Shown here in pieces: positions 1 through 9,872 of a DNA stretch of 64,000 nucleotides (its first letter is position 1; the number at the start of each line of letters is the position of its first letter). The notes under the pieces were generated by a model. That model was not told the DNA's origin, ran no database searches, and saw only the letters and a list, made by a program, of their open reading frames with translations. A program made the position numbers and the translations under genes. Location of the stretch: assembly GCF_014651855.1 (NCBI RefSeq), contig NZ_BMXR01000003.1, positions 124,001 to 188,000 on the forward strand, in the 5' to 3' direction. The stretch comes from Saccharospirillum salsuginis (GTDB taxonomy: Bacteria; Pseudomonadota; Gammaproteobacteria; Pseudomonadales; Natronospirillaceae).

Positions 1-614
1 AGATCCAGGCTGTCGGCGCGATGAAACCGGGTGTCGATCCAGCTCGGGTGAAACCGGTTCGGGTCGATCAGGTCGCGCAGCGCGTTCGGGTCCTGCATCA
101 GCGTGAACTGGGTCAGGCCGGCCGTCTCGCGGTAACCGCCGTTGCTCAGAAACGCCAGCGGCAGGCCTTGCCCGTGTTGCGCGGCGGCCAGGGCCGTCAA
201 GGCCGGGTAGCCGTCGGCGAAGCGACCGCTGAAGGTGTGGCGCACACCGGCGCTGTGGGCGTTGGTCTGGGCGTCGATGCCGTTGATCACCAGCATGCGG
301 TCGCCCAGGGTGTCGAACAGGCGGGCGTTGTCGGCGAAGGGAGCGTAGTTCAGGCCACTGTTCGACGTTTGAACGGTGCCACCCTGTTCGGCCCAGGTGT
401 TGATCCAGACCGACTCGCCGGTATTCGGGTTCTGCCGGGTGCCGGCCTTGGGGTCGCACAGACTGGTGACGTCCCAGCCGCCCTCGGCGAACACCGTGAA
501 ATAGATCGGCCCCTCGTAGCGGGTGCTTTCGGCCCGGGCCGGTCGGCCGAAACCGGCGGCTGTGGGCAACAGGCCGGCGGCGATCATGGCTTTCAACAGG
601 TCGCGTCGCTGCAT
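1..614 (-). CDS. DUF1501-type exported protein, partial
   Basis: The 3' end lies beyond the left edge; 204 residues are visible. The N-terminus is MQRRDLLKAMIAAGL followed by an Ala-rich stretch ending PARAES, a Tat-like signal peptide (RRDLLK) with a plausible cleavage site. The mature part contains FTVFAEGGWDVTSLCDP, then RMLVINGIDAQTNAHSAG and GYPALTALAAA, which fit the DUF1501 family (sulfatase-like fold; secreted or periplasmic in marine gammaproteobacteria and planctomycetes). It starts only 5 bp after the stop of the upstream diheme lipoprotein gene on the same strand, so the two are almost certainly co-transcribed. The pairing of a DUF1501 protein with a c-type haem lipoprotein suggests a periplasmic redox function, but the substrate is unknown. 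Family assignment is from memory of sequence style; no database search was run. Confidence 0.72.
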   Translation of the reverse strand, partial: MQRRDLLKAMIAAGLLPTAAGFGRPARAESTRYEGPIYFTVFAEGGWDVTSLCDPKAGTRQNPNTGESVWINTWAEQGGTVQTSNSGLNYAPFADNARLFDTLGDRMLVINGIDAQTNAHSAGVRHTFSGRFADGYPALTALAAAQHGQGLPLAFLSNGGYRETAGLTQFTLMQDPNALRDLIDPNRFHPSWIDTRFHRADSLD

Positions 615-618
615 GGCC

Positions 619-3153
619 TCACTCCGTCAGGAACTGGATGTCGGTGAGCAGGTAGACCAGTACGCCCACCCAGGGGCGCAGTGTCTGCTCGGGGTTGTAG
701 AAGCTGCCCAGGTTCTGGCGCGCGGTTTCCGGGGTTGACCAGTCGATGTTGTCCCAATTGATGGCGACCGTGATGCCATCGTCAGGGTTCAGATCGTGTT
801 CTGGGCAATACTCCTGTTCATCGGTCTCGGCCCCGTTCCATTCCGTCGTCCACGACAGCCTATCCTGCGACTCGTCCCAGCTCATTCGCTGATCGTAGAG
901 CGCTTTGTACAGTGACCAAGCCGCATTGATCTCAGTCTCGTCGGTGACGCCCCAAAACCGCCAGAGCAGATCGCGAATCGTCGATCGAATGGCCGTTTCT
1001 CCCATCTCGGTGGTCGGATCGGTGGTGATGGTGACGCCCTTGAACAACTTCGGAGAGACGCCCGGCCAGAATTCGTTCAGCACGATGCCGCAGGCCATCT
1101 CATTGGCCATCCGCATCGAGACCGAGGTCATCAAACTGTTCAGATCGGCCGGACGCTCGGTGATGCCGTCGGAGTCGATACCGCCGTAAAAGAGGTAGTA
1201 GTTTTCCAGCAATTGCGCGTCGTCCTGCCAGTCCAGCTTCCAGGTGTAACCGGTAGTGGCGGTGAACTTGCGATTCAGTTGTTCCGGCGTCAGCAACCGT
1301 CCGACCCCCAGCGTATCCAGCGCCGCCTGACGGCCACCATCCACGGTCGCGAAGGTCTCGGCCCGGAACAGCGGCGACATCATCATCTCGACTAGGAGGG
1401 TTTTCAGATCGTAATCGGCATTGCGGAAGGTCTCGGCCCAGCTCTCGATCAGGACCTGTTCGGACTGCCAGGCGACCAAGCGTTCGTTGTAATCGGCGTC
1501 GCTCGTCTCCAGCGGCTGCAGCAAGGGATCGCGTCCGAACACGCCCTGGAACCAGAACGTCACCGTCCCCTCGGCGAACCGCGGGTCGGCCACGATGCGT
1601 TCGGCCAGCCAGGTCAGGCCGTCGTCGTACCCATTGACCGGCCCGTAAGGGGATAAAGCCGGCATCGACTCGCCGTTGAACCCGGGCGCCAATTGACCCC
1701 GGTACCAGCGGTCGCCACTCTGGTAGTCCTCGGTATCGACATAGGTCTGGGGCAGGGCATCGTAGCCGAGCCGATCGAGGTAATGGCCGTCATTGCCCCA
1801 GTTCTGGAAGGCACCCGCCACCGGATCCATGATCGAATGACAGCCGAAACAGCTGCTGCCCGGCGCGCCCGGGTTGGTGACCGACTGCAGCTCCTCGGGG
1901 TCCATCGCCCGCACCGCCAGACGCTCGATATCGACACCGAGGAAGAAATAATAGGTCCAGCGCGCCCGGGCCCGGTTGCGGTTGGTGTCGGTCGACGGGA
2001 AACGCAATTGGAACACCGGAGAGGTCAGAATACCGGCGCTCGGCAGATAGTCCCGACCGGTGCGGTCCGACAAGGACACCCCCCAATCGACCCGGTAACG
2101 CCGAATCTGACCCGGCCGCCAATCGGTCGGATCCATATCATCGTAAGGCGCGATCCAGGTCTCCCCGTCCAGCACCTCGTAGGTGAACGGGTTCATCATC
2201 CGGTAGTCCGCGGTCAGCACCTCGGAATAGGGCCGATCGTTTGTCACCACATGGCGAATCAGTTCCAGCGGCTCCTCGGCGATGGCCCGCTGGGTTTCGC
2301 GGTAGATCGTTCCGGCGATCCGCTGCAGCGCCTCGGCCTCGTCGCAGTCCGCCGAATCAGGGTCACCCGATGCCTCACACGCCACCCGCGCCTGATCCGT
2401 CGCCTCGAATGCCGCGGACGTCCGGTCGTACAACCCCTCGTAATAGGTGCCGCCCAACGCCTCCTGCGCCTCGGTCATCCCGGTCAGATACTTCCGGGTC
2501 AGCAGGTGATCGTTCGCGCTGTTCTTCAGCCAGGCCTCGAACACCGGCCCCGCCATCAGATCGCGCAACGCCGCCTTCAAAGCCGCATCGTCGTCCCGAA
2601 CCGCATCCACCGACGCCGCATCCGGCATTTCACCGGCCAACAGCAAGGACGCCTTGCGCAGCGTCCGCGCCCGATTGATCAGATTGACATCGTCATATCC
2701 CGGCTCACGGCTCTCAACCGTCTCATCCCCGGCGCACTGAGGCGCATCCGCCTCGAACCGCAGCACCGCCTCAGCCAGCGCCCCGGCCTGCTCGCTGTCG
2801 GTATCGAAAAAACCGCCACCGGCATGCTCCACCCGATACTCCGTCGGCTTTTGCACCAACCGCTCGCCCGCCAAGCGCACATACTCCCGCACCGCCGTCA
2901 GGCTGCTGTCGGCACTGAGCGGATCCAACACCAACCGCGCCCCCTGAGCTGGCGCAGACCCACCCGACTGATGACACGCCGTGCACTGAGACAGCACCGG
3001 CCACACCGTCGCCTCGAAAAACTCCGCATCGGTCTGCTCACAATTCACCTTCACCGACGCCAACGGATCCGACTTCGGCGGAGCCGAACCGAAATCCTGA
3101 CTGCACCCCGCCAGCAATACGGCCGTGATGATTAAAAAGACGTAAACACGCAT
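619..3153 (-). CDS. diheme c-type cytochrome lipoprotein
   Basis: 844 residues from ATG 3153; an in-frame TTG 15 bp upstream has no better ribosome site. Residues 1-17 form a lipoprotein signal with lipobox LLAGC (C17), so the product is probably anchored in a membrane facing the periplasm. Two haem-binding motifs are visible: CTACH (about 57-61) and CFGCH (about 435-439), the latter followed by SIMDPVAGAFQNWGN. This second segment resembles the C-terminal haem domains found with DUF1501 partners (DUF1585/DUF1588/DUF1592-type architecture). It sits 5 bp upstream of the DUF1501 gene, forming a two-gene unit, and is divergent from rep. The overall architecture recalls planctomycete-type cytochrome proteins. 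The substrate is unknown. Confidence 0.75.
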   Translation of the reverse strand: MRVYVFLIITAVLLAGCSQDFGSAPPKSDPLASVKVNCEQTDAEFFEATVWPVLSQCTACHQSGGSAPAQGARLVLDPLSADSSLTAVREYVRLAGERLVQKPTEYRVEHAGGGFFDTDSEQAGALAEAVLRFEADAPQCAGDETVESREPGYDDVNLINRARTLRKASLLLAGEMPDAASVDAVRDDDAALKAALRDLMAGPVFEAWLKNSANDHLLTRKYLTGMTEAQEALGGTYYEGLYDRTSAAFEATDQARVACEASGDPDSADCDEAEALQRIAGTIYRETQRAIAEEPLELIRHVVTNDRPYSEVLTADYRMMNPFTYEVLDGETWIAPYDDMDPTDWRPGQIRRYRVDWGVSLSDRTGRDYLPSAGILTSPVFQLRFPSTDTNRNRARARWTYYFFLGVDIERLAVRAMDPEELQSVTNPGAPGSSCFGCHSIMDPVAGAFQNWGNDGHYLDRLGYDALPQTYVDTEDYQSGDRWYRGQLAPGFNGESMPALSPYGPVNGYDDGLTWLAERIVADPRFAEGTVTFWFQGVFGRDPLLQPLETSDADYNERLVAWQSEQVLIESWAETFRNADYDLKTLLVEMMMSPLFRAETFATVDGGRQAALDTLGVGRLLTPEQLNRKFTATTGYTWKLDWQDDAQLLENYYLFYGGIDSDGITERPADLNSLMTSVSMRMANEMACGIVLNEFWPGVSPKLFKGVTITTDPTTEMGETAIRSTIRDLLWRFWGVTDETEINAAWSLYKALYDQRMSWDESQDRLSWTTEWNGAETDEQEYCPEHDLNPDDGITVAINWDNIDWSTPETARQNLGSFYNPEQTLRPWVGVLVYLLTDIQFLTE

Positions 3154-3340
3154 ACCCGATACCCACAAAGACTGACTTCATTATCCGTCAACTCACTGTC
3201 AATCAATGTGAGACAACCCACACTTTCTGTAGGGATTTAGTATCAAACCCTCTCGAATTCGCCAAAAATCCGGTGCATTTGCCATTATTTTCCGTCAATA
3301 CCGGAGGTGTTGGATTTTCACTGATTCTGCCAACGAGTGA

Positions 3341-3451
3341 GTGCGGGGTGGCGGTGTGGGTCTGAGGGGATGTCGGCCGCAGGGATGCGGCCGCCAAGCC
3401 CCCATGGACGGGTTCACGGCGACCCCTCAAACCCACACCGCCACCCCTCAC
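3341..3451. repeat. class-1 compound palindrome, copy A
   Basis: Left arm 3341-3361 pairs with right arm 3431-3451 in 20 of 21 positions, including a perfect 17-bp block (3345-3361 with 3431-3447). Inside is a hairpin GGCCGCA-GGGA-TGCGGCC (3375-3392), followed by CCCCCATGGACGGGTTCACG. It lies in the 394-bp gap between the divergent diheme lipoprotein and rep genes. I see nothing else recognisable in that gap. Confidence 0.85.
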
Positions 3452-3547
3452 GGACCACAGCCACAATTACAGCCCCAACCACAGTTCCAATCTTTAGCCG
3501 CCCGACCCCGCCTGATACAATCCGCCCTCATCCGAGGAAGCCACCCC

Positions 3548-5563
3548 ATGTCCCGACTGAACCCCCGACAACAGGAATCCGTCAACTACATCAGTGGTCC
3601 CCTGTTGGTTTTGGCCGGCGCCGGCAGTGGCAAAACCTCTGTCATCACCCGCAAGATCGCCTACCTGATCAACGAATGCGGCATCAAGGCCCACAACATC
3701 GCCGCCGTCACCTTTACCAACAAGGCCGCGCGTGAAATGAAGGCCCGGGTCGGCAAGCTGGTCAAGGGCCGCGCCGCCCACGGCCTCATCGTCTCCACCT
3801 TCCACAACCTCGGCCTCAACATCCTGCGCAAGGACGGCAAGGTCCTGAACCTGAAGAACGGCTTCACCCTGTTCGACGACCACGACACCAAAGCCCTGAT
3901 CAAAGACATCGTGCTGCGGGAAGTGCCGAACGCCGTCGAAGAAGTCGACTACTTCCGCAACATGATCAGCCTGTGGAAAAACGACCTGACCGAACCCGAC
4001 GACCTGCGCGGCAAAATGGAAGACGCCCGCCACGCCCTCGCCGTCGAAATCTACGAGCAGTACATCCGGATGCTCAGCGCCTACAACGCCGTCGACTTCG
4101 ACGACCTGATCCGGCTGCCGGCCCTGCTCTTCCTGCGCCACCCCGACGTGCTGGCCAAGTGGCAACGGCGCATCCGTTACCTGCTGGTCGACGAATACCA
4201 GGACACCAACACCTCCCAGTACCTGCTGGTGAAACTGCTGGTCGGCGACCAGCCGCGTTTTACCGTGGTCGGCGACGACGACCAGTCGATCTACTCCTGG
4301 CGCGGCGCCCGGCCGGAAAACCTGGTCCAGCTGCAAACCGATTTTCCCGGCCTCAAGGTGGTGAAACTCGAACAGAACTACCGCTCCACCAGCCTGATCC
4401 TCAAGGCCGCCAACACCGTCATCGACAACAACCCGCACGTCTTCAAGAAGACGCTGTGGAGCGAAATGGGTTTCGGCGACCCGATCCGCATCATCCGCAC
4501 GCCCAACGACGAAGCCGAGGCCGAGCGCATCGCCAACGAAATCCTGCACCAGCACCTGGTGCGCCGTTGCGAATACCGGGACTTCGCCGTGCTCTACCGG
4601 GGCAACCACCAGGCGCGCATCCTGGAAATCAAGCTCCAGCAGAACCGCATCCCGTACAAGATCAACGGCGGCACCTCCTTCTTCGCCAAGGCGGAGATCA
4701 AGGACATCATGAGTTACCTGCGCCTGCTGGTGAACCCGGACGACGACGCTGCCTTCCTGCGCATCATCAACACCCCGCGCCGCGAGATCGGCCCGGCGAC
4801 GCTGGAGAAACTGAACGACTATGCCGCCCAGCGCGGCGTGAGCCTGAGTTCGGCCTGCCAGGAAATCGGCCTGAAACAGCATCTGCAGGAACGAGCCGCC
4901 GAGCGGCTGGAACGCTTCACCGACTGGCTGCAGCGTACCATCCGCAAACTGCACACCGACGACGACCCGGTCATGGTCATCCGCGAGGTCGTCACCGACA
5001 TCAATTACGAAGCCTGGTTGCGCCAGGACAGCACCTCCGACCTGCAGGCCGAAAAGCGACTGGCCAACGTCTACATCCTGATCGACGGCCTCAAGGCCAT
5101 GCTCGAGAAAGGCGACGAGGACGACGACTCGGACATCCAGGTGCAGGACGCCATCGGCAAACTGGTGTTGCGCGATATCATGGACCGCCAGGAGGAAGAG
5201 GACGACTCCGACGCCGTCCAGTTGATGACGCTGCACGCCTCCAAGGGCCTCGAATTCCCGCACGTCTTCGTCATGGGGCTGGAAGAGGAGCTGTTGCCGC
5301 ACCGCAACTCCATCGAAAACGGCGACATCGAGGAAGAACGCCGCCTGATGTACGTCGGCATCACCCGGGCCCAACGCACCCTGGCGCTGACCTACGCCGC
5401 CCGGCGCAAGCAGTTCGGCGAGATCATCGACTGTACGCCGAGCCGTTTTCTGGACGAACTGCCCCCGGACGACCTGGTCTGGGAAGGCCAGGAACAAAAA
5501 GACCCCAAGGACGTGCCCGCCAAACAGACCTTTGACAACCTGCGTGCCATGCTCAATTCATAA
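3548..5563 (+). CDS. rep: ATP-dependent DNA helicase Rep
   Basis: 671 residues, close to the 673 of E. coli Rep. I chose ATG 3548 (MSRLNPRQQESVNYI) over the longer open frame because the helicase fold begins there, GAGGAAG lies 8 bp upstream, and the extension would be encoded by a palindromic repeat. UvrD/Rep superfamily 1 motifs are visible in order: Walker A AGAGSGKT, motif Ia VTFTNKAAREMK, Walker B VDEYQDTN, motif III VGDDDQSIYSWRGA, motif IV LEQNYRS, motif V TLHASKGLEFPHVF and motif VI YVGITRAQ. Rep is a 3'-5' single-strand translocase that helps replication forks pass protein blocks and restart. It lies upstream of the PAS/GGDEF/EAL gene with no obvious operon link. Confidence 0.96.
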   Translation: MSRLNPRQQESVNYISGPLLVLAGAGSGKTSVITRKIAYLINECGIKAHNIAAVTFTNKAAREMKARVGKLVKGRAAHGLIVSTFHNLGLNILRKDGKVLNLKNGFTLFDDHDTKALIKDIVLREVPNAVEEVDYFRNMISLWKNDLTEPDDLRGKMEDARHALAVEIYEQYIRMLSAYNAVDFDDLIRLPALLFLRHPDVLAKWQRRIRYLLVDEYQDTNTSQYLLVKLLVGDQPRFTVVGDDDQSIYSWRGARPENLVQLQTDFPGLKVVKLEQNYRSTSLILKAANTVIDNNPHVFKKTLWSEMGFGDPIRIIRTPNDEAEAERIANEILHQHLVRRCEYRDFAVLYRGNHQARILEIKLQQNRIPYKINGGTSFFAKAEIKDIMSYLRLLVNPDDDAAFLRIINTPRREIGPATLEKLNDYAAQRGVSLSSACQEIGLKQHLQERAAERLERFTDWLQRTIRKLHTDDDPVMVIREVVTDINYEAWLRQDSTSDLQAEKRLANVYILIDGLKAMLEKGDEDDDSDIQVQDAIGKLVLRDIMDRQEEEDDSDAVQLMTLHASKGLEFPHVFVMGLEEELLPHRNSIENGDIEEERRLMYVGITRAQRTLALTYAARRKQFGEIIDCTPSRFLDELPPDDLVWEGQEQKDPKDVPAKQTFDNLRAMLNS

Positions 5564-5631
5564 TCTGGTGCATTTCTGTCCGCCCATGGTCTATGCTGAT
5601 AGGAAGACCCGGGCACAGACTGAAGGCATTC

Positions 5632-8271
5632 GTGTCGAAACCTGAAAACGTCACCATCGGAACGGCCAAACTCCTGCTGGACAACTCCTATCGCCTGCTG
5701 CATCTGGGAGACAGCGGCGATGTCCTGTCCGATCACGACCTCGAAACCGGGGCGGACTTGCGTCGCCAGTGGCGGGGGTTCGATCGCTGGCTCGAGCGCT
5801 ATCACCGCGACCCCGGCGACCGAAACAATTTCAGCGACTGCGTGCCCGGTACGCTGGCCAGCCTGACGCGGCTTGGCCGACAACAGCAATTGCTGCATGT
5901 ATGGCGCCAGCTCGATGTCCTCAAAAGCAGCCTGGCGCTGGTCCGGTTCAACGCCCTGATCTTCGACCGCGACCGACGCCTGGTCTTCAGCAATCAGGCC
6001 GCCGAGGATTTCCGCAAGAATCTCGCCTTCGACTCCTGGCGCCCCCTGCTGCCCGATGAATTCGACGAACGGTTCGATGCCTGGCTGGCCGGTCCGCAGG
6101 TCGCCGAACTCGAGAAAGAGGCCAGGGGTCAGTACCTGCGCTGGGAAATCAGCAACGATCCGAGCCACCATTATCTGGTCATGGTGTGCCACCCGATGCT
6201 GGATCGGGAAAACTACCGCCGTATCCTCGAGTACTCGGTCGACGGCATTTACCAGACCAGCCGCGACGGCGAACTGATCTACGCCAACCACTCCCTGGCC
6301 CAGCTGTTCGGTTACGACTCGCCCATGGAGATGAAGAACGAAGTCAGCGAAGTCAGCCGGGATATCTACAGTTACGCCGAGGATCGCCGACGTTTCGTCG
6401 ACCAGTTGCGACGCGATCAGGAAGTGGTCGGGTTCGAGTGCGAAATGAGACGCAAGGACGGAACCCCGGTCTGGGTTCGCCAGAACGCCCGCTCGGTGAA
6501 CGACGGCGACGGGCAAATGGAGCACATCATCGGAACCGTGGCGGATGTCACCGCCTTCAAACACTCCGAAATGGCGCGCCTTAAAGCGGAAAAAGACTAC
6601 CAGCGCCTGTTCGAATCGGCTCAGGCGGGTCTGTTCCAATCGACGGGACAGGGCCGCTTCCTGCGCGTCAACCGGATGCTGGCCGGCTTGCTGGGCTTCG
6701 ATACACCCGAGGCCTGTGTCGATTTTTACCAGGATCTCGGTCGGGACTTGTACGTCGACGGCCAGTTGCGTGAACGTCTGCTCAGCCGACTCCAGTTACA
6801 GAAAAAAATCGCCCATGCGCGGGTGCAGTTCAAGCGCCGCAACGGCGACCACATCTGGGGACTGCTCAACGCCCAGATCGTGCGCAGTCCGGACAGCGAC
6901 CGGGAGATCATCGAAGGCTCCATCCTGGACATCACCGAACAGGTCGCCGCCGAGAACGAGATCCGCTATCTGGCCGAACACGATGCGCTGACCGGCCTGC
7001 CCAACCGCAGTCGCTTCCAGACTCACCTGGAAGACATCTATCAGCACTGGATCGGGCATCATTTTCACGATTTCATCGTCATCTTCCTCGACCTGGACCA
7101 TTTCAAGGACATCAATGACACCCTCGGCCACCTGGTCGGCGACGCCTTGCTGAACGACATCGCCCAGCGCCTGCAACAACCGCTGAACGCCGTCTACCAG
7201 ACGTTTCGACTGGGCGGTGACGAGTTCGCCATCGTCATCGACGGCGACTTGAGCGACACCGATCTGAACACCTTCTGCATCCAGGTGTGCCAGCGTGTCA
7301 GTCGCGAGTTCGTCCATCAGGACAACCACCTCAAGGTCACCGCCAGCCTGGGTGTGGTTCGCAGCACCCAGCTCGACCTCGACAACCCCGAGACCATGCT
7401 CGAGGACATCATGCGCGCCGCGGACCTGGCGCTTTACAGCTGCAAACGCAGCGGCCGGGCCGGTTACCGGTTGTACGAGGAAGCCATGCGGGTGCGGTTG
7501 CAGTCCGAGAAGGCGCTGGAAAAACAACTGGCCGAAGCCCTGGAACGGGATGAACTGACGCTCTATTTCCAGCCGGTTTTCGATACCCGACAAACCCGCA
7601 TCATCGGCGCCGAAGCCCTGATCCGCTGGCCGACCGAAACGGGCATGATCAGTCCCGGTCAGTTCATTCCACTGGCCGAACGTTGCGGGCTGATCGCCGA
7701 CGTCGATGCCTGGGTTATCCGGCGCGTCACCGACAGCTGCGAACGCCTGGCCGAGCATTACCCCCACCTTAAACTGAGCTTCAACCTCTCGGCGCATCAC
7801 TTCAACTACGACACCTTCGATCAGCTCCTGGCCCCGGTGCAGGACCGCGTGCGTCTGTGGGGTGCCAACATGGCGGTGGAATTGACCGAACGGGTGATGT
7901 TCGAGAACACCGACAAGGTCATCAGTTCGCTGAACGAACTGCGTCGTCACGGTGTGACCATCTCGCTGGATGACTTCGGCACCGGGTATTCATCGCTCAG
8001 CTATCTCACCCAGTTCCCGGTCGACAAGATCAAGATCGACCAGAGCTTCATTCGCGACATGCTGAACAACACCACAGCCATGGCTGTGGTTCAGGCGGCC
8101 GCCGAAATCGGCCGGACCCTGAAACTCGCGATCAACGCCGAGGGCATCGAAACGGCCGAGCAACTGGCTTTCGTGCAGGGATTGAACATCAACGAGGTGC
8201 AGGGGTTCTATCTGGGCCGGCCGATGCCGATGGAAGATTTCATGGCTTTGCTGGAATCGGACTCGGACTGA
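5632..8271 (+). CDS. PAS-GGDEF-EAL dual c-di-GMP signalling protein
   Basis: About 879 residues. The start is uncertain: GTG 5632 has AAGG five bases upstream, while ATG 5593 gives 13 more residues but lacks a ribosome site. An N-terminal PAS-like segment is followed by two clearer PAS domains (about 190-320 and 325-445; the first has DGIYQTSRDGELIYAN), each ending with a PAC-like motif. A GGDEF domain carries an intact GGDEF near residue 528 but no RxxD inhibitory site before it. The EAL domain (EALIRW near 661, DDFGTGYSS, NAEGIETAEQ) keeps its signature residues, so phosphodiesterase activity is plausible. No transmembrane segment is visible, so it is probably cytosolic. It meets the next gene end to end in convergent orientation with no gap. 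Which of the two activities dominates cannot be told from sequence. Confidence 0.9.
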   Translation: MSKPENVTIGTAKLLLDNSYRLLHLGDSGDVLSDHDLETGADLRRQWRGFDRWLERYHRDPGDRNNFSDCVPGTLASLTRLGRQQQLLHVWRQLDVLKSSLALVRFNALIFDRDRRLVFSNQAAEDFRKNLAFDSWRPLLPDEFDERFDAWLAGPQVAELEKEARGQYLRWEISNDPSHHYLVMVCHPMLDRENYRRILEYSVDGIYQTSRDGELIYANHSLAQLFGYDSPMEMKNEVSEVSRDIYSYAEDRRRFVDQLRRDQEVVGFECEMRRKDGTPVWVRQNARSVNDGDGQMEHIIGTVADVTAFKHSEMARLKAEKDYQRLFESAQAGLFQSTGQGRFLRVNRMLAGLLGFDTPEACVDFYQDLGRDLYVDGQLRERLLSRLQLQKKIAHARVQFKRRNGDHIWGLLNAQIVRSPDSDREIIEGSILDITEQVAAENEIRYLAEHDALTGLPNRSRFQTHLEDIYQHWIGHHFHDFIVIFLDLDHFKDINDTLGHLVGDALLNDIAQRLQQPLNAVYQTFRLGGDEFAIVIDGDLSDTDLNTFCIQVCQRVSREFVHQDNHLKVTASLGVVRSTQLDLDNPETMLEDIMRAADLALYSCKRSGRAGYRLYEEAMRVRLQSEKALEKQLAEALERDELTLYFQPVFDTRQTRIIGAEALIRWPTETGMISPGQFIPLAERCGLIADVDAWVIRRVTDSCERLAEHYPHLKLSFNLSAHHFNYDTFDQLLAPVQDRVRLWGANMAVELTERVMFENTDKVISSLNELRRHGVTISLDDFGTGYSSLSYLTQFPVDKIKIDQSFIRDMLNNTTAMAVVQAAAEIGRTLKLAINAEGIETAEQLAFVQGLNINEVQGFYLGRPMPMEDFMALLESDSD

Positions 8272-8898
8272 TCAGCCCAGGGCGAGCCAGACGCCGACCG
8301 CCATCATCAGGGTGCCGGCCACCCGATTGATCAGGCGGACATTACTTCCCCGGGCCAAAATCCGGCTCAACGTCTTGCCCCCGCTGGCGTAGAGAATCAG
8401 CGACAACCACTCGATCATTAATAGAACCGTCACCAGCACCGCCAACTGCGGCGCCAACGGCCGGCTGTCGTCCAGAAACGGCGGCAACAACACCATGAAA
8501 AAGGCCCAGCCCTTGGGGTTCGCCACCGCCGTGACAAAACCCTGAACGGCCAACTGCATGCGGCTGGCACCGGCATGCGCCGAATCCCCGGTTTCGGGAA
8601 TCGCCAGCTTGCCCTTGGACTGCCACATCTGAATGCCCAGCCACATCAGATAAGCGCCGCCGGCCCATTTGAAAGCCGTGAACACCATCGGCGACCCCAG
8701 CATGATGGCCGCCACCCCGATCACCGCCATGACAGCGACCAGACCCACACCAACCAGTTCCCCGGCCATCATCCAGAAGGTGCGACGCACCCCGATGGTG
8801 ATGCCCAGACTCATCGACAGCGTCATGCACATGCCGGGAGTCAGGGAGACCAGGATGAAGGTGGGAATAAAAGCGGCGAGCAGAGCGGTATTGATCAT
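8272..8898 (-). CDS. LysE/RhtB-family amino-acid exporter
   Basis: 208 residues, the usual size of RhtB-type exporters. The N-terminus (FILVSLTPGMCMTLSMSLG, then GVRRTFWMMAGELVG) matches the LysE family pattern of a Pro-Gly motif in the first helix followed by a G/R-rich loop. About six hydrophobic segments are visible, so it is an inner-membrane protein. The family exports amino acids or homoserine lactone-like compounds; the substrate cannot be assigned. GAGG lies about 8 bp before the start. It is convergent with the GGDEF/EAL gene and appears monocistronic. Confidence 0.88.
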   Translation of the reverse strand: MINTALLAAFIPTFILVSLTPGMCMTLSMSLGITIGVRRTFWMMAGELVGVGLVAVMAVIGVAAIMLGSPMVFTAFKWAGGAYLMWLGIQMWQSKGKLAIPETGDSAHAGASRMQLAVQGFVTAVANPKGWAFFMVLLPPFLDDSRPLAPQLAVLVTVLLMIEWLSLILYASGGKTLSRILARGSNVRLINRVAGTLMMAVGVWLALG

Positions 8899-8957
8899 GT
8901 AAGGGCCTCGGCAACCCCGTCAATCTGGAGTGTGGACGGGATTGCCTGTTCATGGGA

Positions 8958-9872
8958 CTAATTGCGTTGCAATTCAATGCACTCGGTAATGGAGGACAGC
9001 ATATATCTGTCGGCAAGCTGACCGCTGTCACTGATCGGCTTGCTGTACGCGTAGAAACGGACGCCAGCACCCTGCTTATTGTAATCACTGAACTGAGAAT
9101 CGGAATAGGCCACATCCGACCACAACAAACTCAGTGAGTTGCTGCCGTTGTTGACCAACGTGCCTGTCGCTTCCTGAAAATGCGATCCATGGTTGTCATA
9201 GCCACCGTCTGCGTCGGGGGCGCACATCACGGAATAGAATGATTCGATGCGCGTGTCATCCAAATTAAAGTTCAGCGTAATGGTTTGACCCAGTGTATCA
9301 ATCGAACCTGATACAAATTCTGTATCACTGAGAGCCGCATATCCACTGGATTTGTCACTGCCGGTGTACGAATCGGAATATATAAAATCGGCTGAGTCCA
9401 AGGCATTCGATTCCGGCAGAGTCACATGGAATTGACGACTGGATACGTTCCCGTCTCGGTCCACGACCCGCAAAGTAAAATTGGTCAGGTTGGACGAATG
9501 ATGCAGATTGGTGCTGTTGTACCAATAGGAAGTGGTCAACAAACCGTTTTCGTCGATCTGATCGTTGTCCGCTCCCGCCCGAGTATCGTGCAATATTTCG
9601 AAACAATCACAATCACTGTATTCCACTTCCACCAGAACAATATCGTCAGGCCCTTTGTCATCCGACAAGTGGGCGACGTACTGGGTCGATAACGTATAGT
9701 TCGCAGAGGCATTGGCACTGTATTCCAGAGTATTGGTTCTGATATGCGTGCCAACATCCTTGATCTGCGGGTTTGGATTATCTTCTGATCCTGAGTCGGA
9801 GCTTTCGCTGTTACATCCTGTAAACACCAGTCCACTGATCATGCACAAGGCAACGGCCTTCAGTCGAGACAT
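8958..9872 (-). CDS. hypothetical lipoprotein
   Basis: 304 residues beginning with a lipoprotein signal peptide (lipobox VFTGC, C20) followed by a Ser/Asp/Asn-rich linker (residues 21-37). The rest is rich in Ser, Asp, Tyr and Thr with alternating hydrophobic residues, consistent with beta-sandwich or Ig-like domains; FTLRVVDRDGNVSSRQFHVTL resembles a bacterial Ig/cadherin-like strand pattern. I do not recognise the family. AAGG lies 9 bp before the ATG. Its codon use looks less GC-biased than its neighbours (more A/T third positions), which may indicate recent acquisition or a fast-evolving surface protein. Confidence 0.7.
   Translation of the reverse strand: MSRLKAVALCMISGLVFTGCNSESSDSGSEDNPNPQIKDVGTHIRTNTLEYSANASANYTLSTQYVAHLSDDKGPDDIVLVEVEYSDCDCFEILHDTRAGADNDQIDENGLLTTSYWYNSTNLHHSSNLTNFTLRVVDRDGNVSSRQFHVTLPESNALDSADFIYSDSYTGSDKSSGYAALSDTEFVSGSIDTLGQTITLNFNLDDTRIESFYSVMCAPDADGGYDNHGSHFQEATGTLVNNGSNSLSLLWSDVAYSDSQFSDYNKQGAGVRFYAYSKPISDSGQLADRYMLSSITECIELQRN

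Noticed and set aside
1693..3135. 480-residue Arg-rich frame antisense to the diheme lipoprotein gene
   Set aside because: Arg/Ile-rich shadow without a ribosome site.
3494..5497. 667-residue frame antisense to rep
   Set aside because: Val/Gln/Asp-rich shadow of the rep reading frame in GC-rich DNA, with no family motif; rep is certain.
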